Positions 17,514 to 25,523 of a stretch of 64,000 nucleotides of DNA are shown here, one piece after another. The position numbers and the translations under genes are program-made. Origin of the DNA: Flavobacterium reichenbachii (GTDB lineage: Bacteria > Bacteroidota > Bacteroidia > Flavobacteriales > Flavobacteriaceae); the NCBI RefSeq assembly GCF_002217435.1, contig NZ_MUHF01000030.1:1-64000 (forward strand), written 5' to 3'. Below the pieces are notes generated by a model. The model did no database searches and was not told the origin of the DNA. It saw only the letters and a program-made list of their open reading frames with translations. Numbering within the stretch: position 1 is the first letter of the stretch; each line of letters opens with the position of its first letter.

Positions 17514-18758
17514 TTAACCGATTAACTGCGTAAACAAATCCTGATTGTCATTCAGATATTGAAATTCAAAACCATTCTGTGTCATATTCAGTTTGATAGA
17601 CATGATATCGTTTTTGTTTTTCAATTCTAAACCAACCACGACAGAACCTACTTCACGGTTATTTTTTTTGTGAAATTGAAAATAAGTAATATCATCGTCC
17701 GGACCTAAAATGTTATTTACAAATTCTTTTAAAGCTCCGGGACGCTGCGGAAACTGAATCATAAAATAATGCATTAAACCTTCATAAAGCAGCGAGCGTT
17801 CTTTTATTTCGGCAGTTCTTTCGATGTCATTATTGCTTCCGCTTACAATGCAGACTACATTTTTTCCTTTAATTTTTTCTTTATAAAAATCAAGCGCGGC
17901 AATAGTCAAAGCACCTGCAGGTTCAACTACCATTGCTTCTTCATTATACAAACGTAATATTGTGGTACAGACTTTTCCTTCGGGAACCAGAATAATATCT
18001 TCCAGATTATAACGGCAGATTTCAAAAGTTTTATCACCAACTTGTTTAACAGCAGCGCCGTCCACAAATTTGTCAATGGTTTTTAAGATCGTATTTTTGT
18101 TTTCTTCTATAGAAGTTTTCATAGAAGGAGCGCCTTTTGGCTCAACCCCAATTATTTTAGTATTTGGACTTAAGTTTTTAAAAACCTCAGATAATCCAGA
18201 AGCCAGTCCGCCTCCGCCAATCGGAACAAAAACATAATCGATAGGTTCTTTAAAACTTTCCAGTATTTCTAATCCGACTGTTCCTTGTCCGGCTATTACT
18301 TTTTCATCATCAAAAGGGTGGATAAATGTTTTATGGTTTTTAATCGCATCTGCAGTAGACGAAGCATAAGCATCATCAAAAGTGTCACCTGTCAGAACAA
18401 TTTCTACAAACGATTTTCCGAATAATTGTACTTGTTTTACTTTTTGTTTTGGAGTAGTTTTTGGCATGTATATTTTGCCTTGTATTTTGAGAAGATTACA
18501 AGAATACGCAACACCTTGGGCATGATTTCCTGCACTCGCACAGACAATTCCGTTTGCTTTTTCTTTTTCATTTAATGAAGAAATCTTGTTGTAAGCACCT
18601 CTGATTTTATACGAACGCACAATTTGCAAATCTTCTCTTTTAAGTAAAATAGTTGCTTCAAATTCGTCTGAAAGATTTAGATTTTGTGTTAAAGGTGTTG
18701 CTGCAACTACATTTTCAAGCTGTTTTTTGGCGGCAAGTACTTCGTTAAATAGATTCAT
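17514..18758 (-). CDS. ilvA: Threonine ammonia-lyase (threonine dehydratase), biosynthetic
   Basis: 414 residues. A PLP enzyme that deaminates threonine to 2-oxobutanoate, the committed step to isoleucine. The PLP lysine is Lys51 in SYKIRGAYNK; the glycine loop GGGGLASG and the SGSNND segment are present. The C-terminal third (FPQRPGALKEFVNNILG onward) is a single ACT-like regulatory domain. This arrangement gives isoleucine feedback control in short biosynthetic forms. No other ilv gene is in the window. A 240-nt leader with an Ile-rich peptide, terminator and antiterminator precedes it, so transcription should respond to charged tRNA-Ile. Confidence 0.95.
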   Translation of the reverse strand: MNLFNEVLAAKKQLENVVAATPLTQNLNLSDEFEATILLKREDLQIVRSYKIRGAYNKISSLNEKEKANGIVCASAGNHAQGVAYSCNLLKIQGKIYMPKTTPKQKVKQVQLFGKSFVEIVLTGDTFDDAYASSTADAIKNHKTFIHPFDDEKVIAGQGTVGLEILESFKEPIDYVFVPIGGGGLASGLSEVFKNLSPNTKIIGVEPKGAPSMKTSIEENKNTILKTIDKFVDGAAVKQVGDKTFEICRYNLEDIILVPEGKVCTTILRLYNEEAMVVEPAGALTIAALDFYKEKIKGKNVVCIVSGSNNDIERTAEIKERSLLYEGLMHYFMIQFPQRPGALKEFVNNILGPDDDITYFQFHKKNNREVGSVVVGLELKNKNDIMSIKLNMTQNGFEFQYLNDNQDLFTQLIG

Positions 18759-18776
18759 GATTTTTTGTTTTTTTTG

Positions 18777-18859
18777 CCACGAATTACACGAATTTCCACT
18801 AATTTTTATTCTTTAATATAGAAGAAATAATTCGCGTTAATTTGTGAAATTCGTGGTGG
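18777..18859. repeat. Imperfect palindromic repeat in the ilvA leader
   Basis: The left arm GCCACGAATTACACGAATTT and the reverse complement of the right arm, CCACGAATTTCACAAATTAA, are near-identical inverted copies about 25 nt apart. The CCACGAATTTCAC word resembles a repeat I associate with Flavobacterium intergenic regions. It lies between the attenuator terminator and the ilvA start codon, so it would be transcribed as a stable hairpin. Confidence 0.6.
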
Positions 18860-18878
18860 TTTTAATCTTTGTTTAAAT

Positions 18879-18905
18879 AAAAAAAACCTCCCGATTTGGG
18901 AGGTT
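18879..18905 (-). terminator. Attenuator terminator upstream of ilvA
   Basis: On the minus strand AACCTCCC and GGGAGGTT form an 8-bp stem with loop AAATC, followed by a run of Ts (eight including the stem end). It lies between the Ile-rich leader peptide and ilvA and would stop transcription before ilvA when the antiterminator is not formed. Confidence 0.88.
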
Positions 18906-18940
18906 CTTATAAATTATATTACTTATTTATATAACACCTC
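18900..18940 (-). promoter_or_regulatory. Antiterminator of the ilvA attenuator
   Basis: On the minus strand GAGGT (18940-18936) and TTATA (18934-18930) can pair with TATAA (18911-18907) and ACCTC (18904-18900). This gives a 10-bp stem with a small interior loop. The pairing consumes the 5' arm of the terminator stem, so the two structures exclude each other. GAGGT starts only 4 nt after the leader stop codon, so a ribosome finishing the peptide would cover it and let the terminator form. A ribosome stalled on the Ile codons would leave it free. Confidence 0.75.
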
Positions 18941-18944
18941 GCCA

Positions 18945-19004
18945 TTATTGCTCAATTGCAATAATGCTGATAATAGCGATAATAATGTTATTAAAGTTTG
19001 TCAT
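18945..19004 (-). CDS. ilvA leader peptide (isoleucine-rich attenuation peptide)
   Basis: A 19-residue open frame, MTNFNNIIIAIISIIAIEQ, with eight isoleucine codons (ATT and ATC) and no leucine or valine. It starts 12 nt after the inferred transcription start and ends 4 nt before the antiterminator arm. The composition matches the end product of the pathway of the downstream gene, which is the hallmark of ribosome-mediated attenuation. The frame is too short for normal gene calling. There is no Shine-Dalgarno sequence, as is usual in this phylum; the ATG follows an A-rich stretch. Confidence 0.88.
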   Translation of the reverse strand: MTNFNNIIIAIISIIAIEQ

Positions 19005-19022
19005 TTTTTGTTGTTTAAAAAA

Positions 19023-19030
19023 CAAATGTA
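19023..19030 (-). promoter_or_regulatory. Promoter -7 box of the ilvA leader
   Basis: The minus strand reads TACATTTG, an exact TAnnTTTG match, placing the RNA start near 19016. It is only about 8-15 nt downstream of the stop codon of the DUF4136 gene, so the -33 region lies within that gene's 3' end. No good TTG is seen there. Confidence 0.65.
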
Positions 19031-19037
19031 CTTATAA

Positions 19038-19574
19038 TTATTTTTTTACAGGTGGATATTGAGCTAAAATTTTGTTTACAAATTCAGCTACTTTTTCATC
19101 TTTTTTGTCCACATTTTTAGTCAAAGTTCCTAATCCTTCGCCTTGCCAAACCATTTCTTTCTTTTTGGCATCGATTAAATCAATGTATAGAGTTCCTTCT
19201 GTAGAAGTAGAAACAGAAGTCTGGTTTCCGTACATCATCCAGGGATTCCAACCCCAGCCCCAGCCGTATCCCCAGCCAGCGCTAAATTGGTTTACATTTA
19301 CCTGTTCTCTGGATTTGGTAAAAATATTAACTAATAGATCTGGATTTTCACTTTTAGTAAAACCTTTAGCCTGCAGTTCATTGTCAATTGCGTGAAGAAT
19401 ACGTCTCTTATCTAAATCAGAAATTTCAACCTTATCAATTCCGGGCTTAAAGAAAGCATACGTTTTATAAGGCGCAAAATCTACATTTTTATCGTAATCA
19501 GAGTATACCGTAACACTGCTGCAGGAAGCAAGTACCAAAAGCAAAAAGACAGGAATTAATTTGTATGTTTTCAT
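19038..19574 (-). CDS. DUF4136 domain-containing lipoprotein
   Basis: 178 residues. The signal MKTYKLIPVFLLLVLASCSS ends in a lipobox. The mature part shows the DUF4136 pattern: SVTVYSDYDKNVDFAPYKTYAF, then KRRILHAIDNELQAKGF, a Gly/Trp-rich loop (GWGYGWGWGWNPW) and GTLYIDLIDAKKKEMVWQGEG. Function is unknown for the family; it is expected to be anchored in the outer membrane or the periplasmic face. It starts 36 nt after hutU on the same strand, so it may be read from the hutU transcript. Confidence 0.9.
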   Translation of the reverse strand: MKTYKLIPVFLLLVLASCSSVTVYSDYDKNVDFAPYKTYAFFKPGIDKVEISDLDKRRILHAIDNELQAKGFTKSENPDLLVNIFTKSREQVNVNQFSAGWGYGWGWGWNPWMMYGNQTSVSTSTEGTLYIDLIDAKKKEMVWQGEGLGTLTKNVDKKDEKVAEFVNKILAQYPPVKK

Positions 19575-19610
19575 ATTATTAAGAATTAAGTGTTCTCTAT
19601 TTATGTATGA

Positions 19611-21587
19611 TTAAAGTAAACTTTCGTCAACTAAATTTGGTAAAGTTACTTTTAATAAAGGCTCAACTTCCATTGCTCTTTTTATGGCAAAAACAGCACC
19701 TTCATTTCGAGCCCAGCTTCGTCTTGAAATTCCGTTGTTAACATCCCAGAAAAGCATTGACGCTAAACGTTTTGACGCCTCTTTAGAACCATCAAGAACC
19801 ATACCAAAGCCACCATTTATAACCTCTCCCCAGCCAACTCCTCCGCCATTATGAATCGACACCCAGGTTGCACCTCTAAAACTGTCTCCAATTACGTTCT
19901 GAATCGCCATATCTGCCGTAAAACGTGATCCGTCGTAGATGTTAGAAGTCTCTCTGTAAGGAGAATCTGTTCCGGAAACGTCGTGATGATCGCGTCCTAA
20001 AACAACAGTTCCAATTTCGCCTTTGGCAATTGCCTGATTAAAGGCTTCTGCAATTTTAACTCTTCCTTCCGCGTCAGCGTATAAAATTCGAGCCTGAGAA
20101 CCGACAACCAGTTTATTTTCCTGTGCGCCTTTGATCCATTTGATATTATCCTGCATTTGCTGCTGAATTTCATTTGGACTAGTTTTCGCTAATTCTTCTA
20201 AAACCTGACTTGCAATTGTATCCGTTTTTTGTAAATCTTCTGGTTTACCCGAAGTACAAACCCATCTAAAAGGCCCAAAACCGTAATCAAAACACATTGG
20301 TCCCATAATATCCTGAACATAACTTGGATATTTAAAATCGATATTATTTTCGGCCATAACAGCTGCTCCGGCGCGTGAAGCTTCTAGTAAAAAGGCATTT
20401 CCGTAATCGAAAAAATAAGTTCCTTTTGCGGTATGTTTGTTAATCGCTTTGGCTTGCCTACGCAACGATTCCTGTACTTTTTCTTTGAATAAGTCAGGAT
20501 TATCAGCCATCATTTCATTAGCTTCTTCAAACGAAATTCCAGCCGGATAATAACCTCCTGCCCATGGATTATGAAGTGAAGTCTGGTCTGATCCTAAATC
20601 GATTTTGATATTTTCCTTATCGAAACATTCCCAAACATCAACCACATTTCCTAAATAAGCAATCGAAACGGTTTCTTTATTGGCTTTCGCCGAATTTACT
20701 CGGGCAACCAATTCTTCGGTCGAAGTAACGATTTCATTAATCCAGCCTTGTTCGTGGCGAATTTTGGTGATTTTCGGATTTACTTCGGCGCAGACCGTAA
20801 TACAGCCCGCGATATTTCCTGCTTTTGGCTGTGCGCCAGACATGCCGCCAAGACCTGAAGTTACAAATAAATTACCTTCTGGATTTAGTTTTATTTTTCT
20901 GAAACCATTCAAAACCGTAATTGTAGTTCCGTGCACAATTCCCTGCGGGCCAATGTACATATAACTTCCTGCCGTCATTTGTCCGTATTGAGAAACTCCA
21001 AGTGCATTCATTTTTTCCCAATCGTCCGGTTTTGAGTAATTCGGAATCACCATTCCGTTGGTAACGACAACTCTCGGCGCTTCTTTATGAGAAGGAAATA
21101 ATCCCATTGGATGACCGGAATACATCGTTAAAGTCTGCTCGTCTGTCATTTCAGACAAATACTGCATTGTCAATAAATATTGCGCCCAGTTCTGAAAAAC
21201 AGCTCCGTTTCCGCCATAGGTAATCAATTCATGCGGATGCTGCGCCACAGCATAATCCAGATTGTTCTGAATCATGTGCATAATCGCTTTTGCCTGCAAT
21301 GATTTTCCTGGATATTCGTCTATTGGACGAGCATACATTCTATAATCCGGACGAAAACGGTACATATAAATGCGTCCGTATTTTTCTAATTCTTCAGCAA
21401 ATTCAGTAATTAATTCGGCGTGATGCTGCGGTTCAAAATAACGTAAGGCATTTTTTAAAGCCAGTTTTTTTTCTTCTGCCGAAAGAATTTCCTTTCGTTT
21501 TGGCGCATGATTAATCGCTAAATCGTACTCTTTTTTTGGGGGTAATATCGAAGGGATTCCTTCTTGTATTTGTTCTTTGAAAGTCAT
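19611..21587 (-). CDS. hutU: Urocanate hydratase
   Basis: 658 residues. Converts urocanate to imidazolone propionate in histidine breakdown, using tightly bound NAD. Visible motifs: the nucleotide-binding GLGGMSGAQPKAGNIAG, the active-site Cys444 in GPFRWVCTSG, and GRDHHDVSGTDSPYRETSN. The length is closer to the eukaryotic-type form than to the roughly 555-residue proteobacterial form, which I recall as usual for Bacteroidota. No hutH, hutI or hutG is nearby, so the pathway genes must be scattered. Confidence 0.95.
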   Translation of the reverse strand: MTFKEQIQEGIPSILPPKKEYDLAINHAPKRKEILSAEEKKLALKNALRYFEPQHHAELITEFAEELEKYGRIYMYRFRPDYRMYARPIDEYPGKSLQAKAIMHMIQNNLDYAVAQHPHELITYGGNGAVFQNWAQYLLTMQYLSEMTDEQTLTMYSGHPMGLFPSHKEAPRVVVTNGMVIPNYSKPDDWEKMNALGVSQYGQMTAGSYMYIGPQGIVHGTTITVLNGFRKIKLNPEGNLFVTSGLGGMSGAQPKAGNIAGCITVCAEVNPKITKIRHEQGWINEIVTSTEELVARVNSAKANKETVSIAYLGNVVDVWECFDKENIKIDLGSDQTSLHNPWAGGYYPAGISFEEANEMMADNPDLFKEKVQESLRRQAKAINKHTAKGTYFFDYGNAFLLEASRAGAAVMAENNIDFKYPSYVQDIMGPMCFDYGFGPFRWVCTSGKPEDLQKTDTIASQVLEELAKTSPNEIQQQMQDNIKWIKGAQENKLVVGSQARILYADAEGRVKIAEAFNQAIAKGEIGTVVLGRDHHDVSGTDSPYRETSNIYDGSRFTADMAIQNVIGDSFRGATWVSIHNGGGVGWGEVINGGFGMVLDGSKEASKRLASMLFWDVNNGISRRSWARNEGAVFAIKRAMEVEPLLKVTLPNLVDESLL

Positions 21588-21596
21588 TTTTTTTGA

Positions 21597-21840
21597 GTTG
21601 CTAAGTTGCTGAGATTCTAAGCTGCTGAGGTTTTAATTCCAGCAAACAAAAGAATTATCTAATTTTCAAATTGTCACATTTTCTAATTAAAAAAACTAAG
21701 GATAACGGATATCCGACCTATGATAAGACTTGTGGATTTTAATCCTAAATTTTCTTGAACGAATATCCATCTTTAAATTTTAGATTGTTGATTTCAGATT
21801 TTTAAAAATTATCTAATTGACTAATTATCTCATTTTCTAA
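21597..21840. repeat. Intergenic region built of short dispersed repeats
   Basis: The gap between hutU and the dehydrogenase contains three repeat types. At about 21595-21632 is a near-tandem GTTGCTAAGTTGCTGAGATT / CTAAGCTGCTGAG. At 21650-21690 and 21806-21842 are AATTATCTAATT / CAAATTGTCACATTTTC words shared with the region upstream of alaS. At 21777-21801 is TTTTAGATTGTTGATTTCAG, shared with the gap between tRNAs at 57525-57555. No gene and no clear promoter are visible. Confidence 0.5.
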
Positions 21841-22815
21841 TTAAGAATAAACCTCTTCATTCACACAAAAAGGCATTTTTTTATCCTCAAAGAGTGCTGT
21901 TATATTTTGTGCCGCACAAACTGCCATTCCGTTTCTAGCCTCGTAGGTTGCCGAACCAATATGCGGTAAAATACAACAATTTGAAAGTGCTAACAATGGA
22001 TTGTCTTGCTTCATAGGTTCCGGATTAGTAACGTCAAGTCCAGCGCCCCAAATAATATCGTTTGTTAACGCATAAAACAAATCGTCTTCGTTATGAAATT
22101 TCCCTCTTGCTGTGTTGATAAAAATAGCATTAGGTTTCATTTTAGCAAATGTGCTTTTATTGAAAAGTTTGTTATTTTCTTCAGCATAATTAGAATGAAT
22201 ACTCAAAACATCACTTTCAGAAAGTAAGGTTTCAAAATCTACAAACTTCGCGTCAAGTTCTTTTTCTGCATCTTGGTTATGAGAACGATTGTGGTAGATG
22301 ATATTCATACCAAATGCGGCTTTGCACTTTTGAGCCATTTCAAAGCCAATTCTTCCCAAGCCAAATATTCCCAGCGTTTTGCCGTAGAGTTCTTGTCCTA
22401 AATTTGCTAAAGCATCAAAACTTCCCCATTCTCCATTCATAATTCTTTTATGATTATAAAAGGACTTTCTGGCCACGCTCTGCATCAACAAAAAAGCAAC
22501 ATCAGAAGTTGCTCTACTTAAAACATCTGGCGTATTTCCAACAGGAATTTTTCTACTGTTAGCCGATGGAATATGCACAGAATCAAAACCAACAGAAAAT
22601 AAAGCAATTCCTTTTAAATTTGAACATTGCTTAAAAAAATCTTCGTCTAAATTATTGGTTCCAACGTTCAGAAGAGCATCGTGTTCCTGACAGATTTTTA
22701 TAAATTCCTCTCTTGATAATACATTTTCTGTGGGATTTATGGTGAAATCAATGCCTTTTTTCTGAAGCAATAAAATGCCTGCTTCTGGTATATCTTTAGT
22801 TATAAAAACTTTCAT
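21841..22815 (-). CDS. D-2-hydroxyacid dehydrogenase, hydroxypyruvate/glyoxylate reductase type
   Basis: 324 residues of the D-isomer-specific 2-hydroxyacid dehydrogenase family. The NAD(P) site is LGIFGLGRIG. Catalytic residues fall in NTARGKFHNEDDL (Arg), GAGLDVTNPEP (Glu/Asp region) and LPHIGSATYEAR (His). The HIGSAT motif and PEP ending suggest glyoxylate/hydroxypyruvate reductase (GhrB-like) rather than lactate dehydrogenase, but the substrate is inferred. Cytoplasmic. Flanked on both sides by repeat-filled gaps. Confidence 0.88.
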   Translation of the reverse strand: MKVFITKDIPEAGILLLQKKGIDFTINPTENVLSREEFIKICQEHDALLNVGTNNLDEDFFKQCSNLKGIALFSVGFDSVHIPSANSRKIPVGNTPDVLSRATSDVAFLLMQSVARKSFYNHKRIMNGEWGSFDALANLGQELYGKTLGIFGLGRIGFEMAQKCKAAFGMNIIYHNRSHNQDAEKELDAKFVDFETLLSESDVLSIHSNYAEENNKLFNKSTFAKMKPNAIFINTARGKFHNEDDLFYALTNDIIWGAGLDVTNPEPMKQDNPLLALSNCCILPHIGSATYEARNGMAVCAAQNITALFEDKKMPFCVNEEVYS

Positions 22816-22860
22816 TTAATATTGTTTTTAACCTGTTAAGGTAATTTGTTAAAAGAATTA

Positions 22861-22994
22861 AACACATAGAAACATAGATTTTATGTGTAAAAAAGGAGAC
22901 AAAAAGGAACCACATTTCTTTCACATAGTTCCTTATGTGTATTTTAAATAAGTGAAACGCCTTTTTTTAACAGCAAATTCTATGTTTCTATGTG
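22861..22994. repeat. Imperfect palindromic repeat (ACACATAGAAACATAG family)
   Basis: The left arm AACACATAGAAACATAGATT at 22861-22880 and the reverse complement of the right arm, CACATAGAAACATAGAATTT (22975-22994), are almost the same. Between them is a second inverted pair around CACATAG and TTATGTG. The right arm abuts the stop codon of the DUF5522 gene directly. The structure is typical of a REP-like or MITE-like remnant. Confidence 0.65.
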
Positions 22995-23183
22995 CTAAAA
23001 ATTTGACGGTTTGTTTATTCTTCCCGTTTTTTTATCAAATCCGTAAGGACAATGACGGCAGCCGCTTTTACAGCAATAGCCTCTTTTTAAATGATGTTTT
23101 TCGGTAAAGCATTTATAACCTTCGGGTGTATAGTAAAAATCTTCGCCTTCGATTAATTTATTTTCATTACTTTGCTCTTTCAT
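22995..23183 (-). CDS. DUF5522-family cysteine-rich small protein
   Basis: 62 residues. A conserved core EDFYYTPEGYKCFTEKHHLKRG is followed by YCCKSGCRHCPYGF, with four closely spaced cysteines and several histidines. The CC-x3-C-x2-C pattern suggests metal binding (zinc or Fe-S). Small and cytoplasmic, function unknown; the family is common in Bacteroidota and often sits alone. The stop codon touches a palindromic repeat. Confidence 0.85.
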   Translation of the reverse strand: MKEQSNENKLIEGEDFYYTPEGYKCFTEKHHLKRGYCCKSGCRHCPYGFDKKTGRINKPSNF

Positions 23184-23288
23184 AAATCTGCTTCGCGTTC
23201 ATTTCGAATAAATAAAAATCAAAACTTGATTGTGATTTTATTGAAATTGAACAATTTTATAACTACAAATTTATAAATTTTACAGCCA

Positions 23289-23627
23289 ATGTTTCTAATT
23301 GTTGCCAAATATTTAATTCCAAAAGGTTATCGGGGAATGGCTGTATTTCCGTTTGTTTTGGTAAAATATGATGTTGATAAGACGAATAGCGTTTTTGTTA
23401 ACCATGAAAAAATTCATTTAAGACAACAGTTAGAACTTTTAATAATTCCGTTTTTTGTTTGGTATTTTTTAGAATATTTAATTCGTTTAATTCAATATAA
23501 AAATGGTGCTTTAGCGTATAGAAACATCAGTTTTGAAAGAGAAGCTTACGCGAAAGAAACGAATTTAACTTATTTAAAAAACCGAACTCTTTTTCAATTT
23601 CTTCATTACACAAAGAACAAAAAATAG
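23289..23627 (+). CDS. Small membrane-associated protein with HExxH-like motif
   Basis: 112 residues. The motif NHEKIHLRQQLE (about residues 37-48) has an HExxH arrangement, followed by a hydrophobic helix (LLIIPFFVWYFLEYLIRLI) and a second acidic element, SFEREAYAKE. The order HExxH, membrane helix, E-x2-A resembles a minimal zinc metallopeptidase-like layout, but the protein is very short. I know it only as a conserved hypothetical protein of flavobacteria. Divergent from the DUF5522 gene. Confidence 0.7.
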   Translation: MFLIVAKYLIPKGYRGMAVFPFVLVKYDVDKTNSVFVNHEKIHLRQQLELLIIPFFVWYFLEYLIRLIQYKNGALAYRNISFEREAYAKETNLTYLKNRTLFQFLHYTKNKK

Positions 23628-23687
23628 GCTTTAAGCTTTAAAATATTAAGATATAAATTGTCACTTTTGACTTTCGACTTTAAAAAA

Positions 23688-24593
23688 ATGAACCCAGTTT
23701 TCAATCAACTCCTAAATATTAATTTTCCGAATGATATTTCTTTGACCATTAAGCGTGAAGATCTGATTCATCCGTTTGTGTCTGGGAATAAATTCAGAAA
23801 ATTAAAATATAATTTACTTCAGGCTAAAGCCGAGAATAAGCAGATGTTACTGACTTTTGGCGGTGCATTTTCCAATCATATTGCAGCCGTGGCGTACGCA
23901 GGAAAAGAACAAGGATTTAAAACCATCGGAATTATTCGCGGAGACGAACTTTTTGATAAAATTGAAGAAAATCCAACCTTGAAATTCGCTCAGGAAAACG
24001 GAATGCAATTTGAATTTGTTTCCCGCGAAGAGTATCGTTTAAAGAGTGAAACGTCATATATAGAAAAGCTGAAAGATAAGTTTGGTGATTTTTATTTGGT
24101 TCCAGAAGGCGGTACAAACGAATTGGCTGTAAAAGGCTGTGAGGAGATTTTAACAGAGGAAGATGCTGCTTTTAATTACGTTTGCTGTGCTGTTGGAACC
24201 GGCGGCACGATTTCTGGATTAATAAATAGTGCATTGCCAAATCAGAAAATTTTAGGGTTTCCAGCGTTAAAAGGTGACTTTTTAAAGGATGAAATTCGTA
24301 TTTTTGCAAAAAAAGATAACTGGGATTTAATTTCTGACTATCATTTTGGAGGTTATGGCAAAGTAAATTTAGAATTAATCGAATTTATAAATGCTTTTTT
24401 TGAAGAAAACAAAGTGCCTTTAGATCCAATTTATACGGGAAAGATGGTTTTTGGCGTTATAGATTTAATCCATAAAAAATATTTTCCTGCACATTCAAAA
24501 ATAATACTCATTCACACCGGCGGATTGCAAGGAATTGATGGGATGAATATAAAGTTGAATCAGAAAAAATTACCAATACTTAAAAAACAATGA
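23688..24593 (+). CDS. 1-aminocyclopropane-1-carboxylate deaminase / D-cysteine desulfhydrase family protein
   Basis: 301 residues from ATG 23688 (a TTG start at 23658 is unlikely). Fold type II PLP enzyme: the PLP lysine is in SGNKFRKLKYN, the phosphate loop is VGTGGTISGL, and FGGAFSNHIAAVAYAG is the substrate loop. D-cysteine desulfhydrase or a related activity is likelier than true ACC deaminase, but the sequence alone cannot decide. The stop overlaps the next start by 4 nt (ATGA), so it is coupled to the glucosaminidase gene. Confidence 0.87.
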   Translation: MNPVFNQLLNINFPNDISLTIKREDLIHPFVSGNKFRKLKYNLLQAKAENKQMLLTFGGAFSNHIAAVAYAGKEQGFKTIGIIRGDELFDKIEENPTLKFAQENGMQFEFVSREEYRLKSETSYIEKLKDKFGDFYLVPEGGTNELAVKGCEEILTEEDAAFNYVCCAVGTGGTISGLINSALPNQKILGFPALKGDFLKDEIRIFAKKDNWDLISDYHFGGYGKVNLELIEFINAFFEENKVPLDPIYTGKMVFGVIDLIHKKYFPAHSKIILIHTGGLQGIDGMNIKLNQKKLPILKKQ

Positions 24594-25474
24594 TTAAAAA
24601 AATTGTATTGCTCTTTATAGTTATACTTCTGGCAAGCTGTTCTTCGAGCAAACCGGCTATTGCTACTACTAGAAAAGCGGCAGCGGTTCAGAAACCTCGA
24701 GTGGCTGCAACCAAAAAGCAGACTCCTGTTAAGCCAGTCAGTAAAAGTTATCCATCTACAAATGTCACAACTGAGGTTATTCAGTCTACATCAAAAACAG
24801 TTGTAACCAGCGATTTAATCAATAATTATGTATTGCAGTACAAAGATATTGCAATAGGAAATATGCAGAAATACGGGATTCCGGCCAGTATAATCCTGGC
24901 GCAGGGAATTTTAGAATCTGGTGCAGGAAGAGGAGATTTGGCAGTTGAAGCTAATAATCATTTCGGAATAAAATGTCATAGCGACTGGTTGGGAGAAAGC
25001 GTGAGACATGACGATGATGCATCTCAGGAATGTTTTAGAAAATATCCAGAAGCTTCAGAATCTTACAGAGATCATGCTTTGTTTTTGGTCGGAAAAAAAA
25101 GATATGCCACATTATTTACTTACGAAAAAGACGATTATAAAGCCTGGTCAAAAGGGCTGCGTGCTGCGGGATATGCCACAGATCCCAATTATCCAGACAA
25201 ATTAATTAGTTATATTGAACGTTACAATCTGCATCAGTATGATTGTCAGGTTACCGGAAAAAGTTATATACCAATCAATAAAACAGCTCCGGCAAGAAGT
25301 TCTTCATCCAACTCAAATTCAAATTCAAACGATCCAAATTTATACGAAGTTCAAAAAGGCGATACTTTGTATTCTATTTCAAAAAAATTCAATGTATTGG
25401 TTGATGATTTAAAGCAAAAAAACAATCTCTTGGATAATGCAATTTCAATTGGACAGAAGTTGAAAGTGAAATAA
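24590..25474 (+). CDS. Glucosaminidase (GH73) lipoprotein with C-terminal LysM domain
   Basis: 294 residues. A lipoprotein signal (IVLLFIVILLASCSSSKP) and a Ser/Ala/Lys-rich linker are followed by the peptidoglycan hydrolase domain at about residues 75-215 (IPASIILAQGILESGAGRGDLA, NNHFGIKCH, Y-rich YRDHALFL). The proposed catalytic Glu is in ILESG. After a Ser/Asn linker comes one LysM repeat (LYEVQKGDTLYSISKKFNV to GQKLKVK). Predicted to trim peptidoglycan from the periplasmic face. It overlaps the PLP enzyme upstream by 4 nt. Confidence 0.92.
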   Translation: MIKKIVLLFIVILLASCSSSKPAIATTRKAAAVQKPRVAATKKQTPVKPVSKSYPSTNVTTEVIQSTSKTVVTSDLINNYVLQYKDIAIGNMQKYGIPASIILAQGILESGAGRGDLAVEANNHFGIKCHSDWLGESVRHDDDASQECFRKYPEASESYRDHALFLVGKKRYATLFTYEKDDYKAWSKGLRAAGYATDPNYPDKLISYIERYNLHQYDCQVTGKSYIPINKTAPARSSSSNSNSNSNDPNLYEVQKGDTLYSISKKFNVLVDDLKQKNNLLDNAISIGQKLKVK

Positions 25475-25507
25475 TTATCAATTGTAATTTTGAATTATCA
25501 ATTGTAA
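25473..25507 (+). repeat. 15-bp direct repeat between glucosaminidase gene and hemL
   Basis: AATTATCAATTGTAA occurs at 25473-25487 and again at 25493-25507, separated by 5 nt. The unit contains the palindrome CAATTG. Its meaning is unknown; it fills the short gap upstream of hemL. Confidence 0.75.
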
Positions 25508-25523
25508 AAAATCTAAAATAAAA

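Noticed and set aside
19611-21587. A histidine utilisation operon around hutU
   Set aside because: No hutH, hutI, hutG or hutC is present; the neighbours are a DUF4136 lipoprotein and a dehydrogenase.
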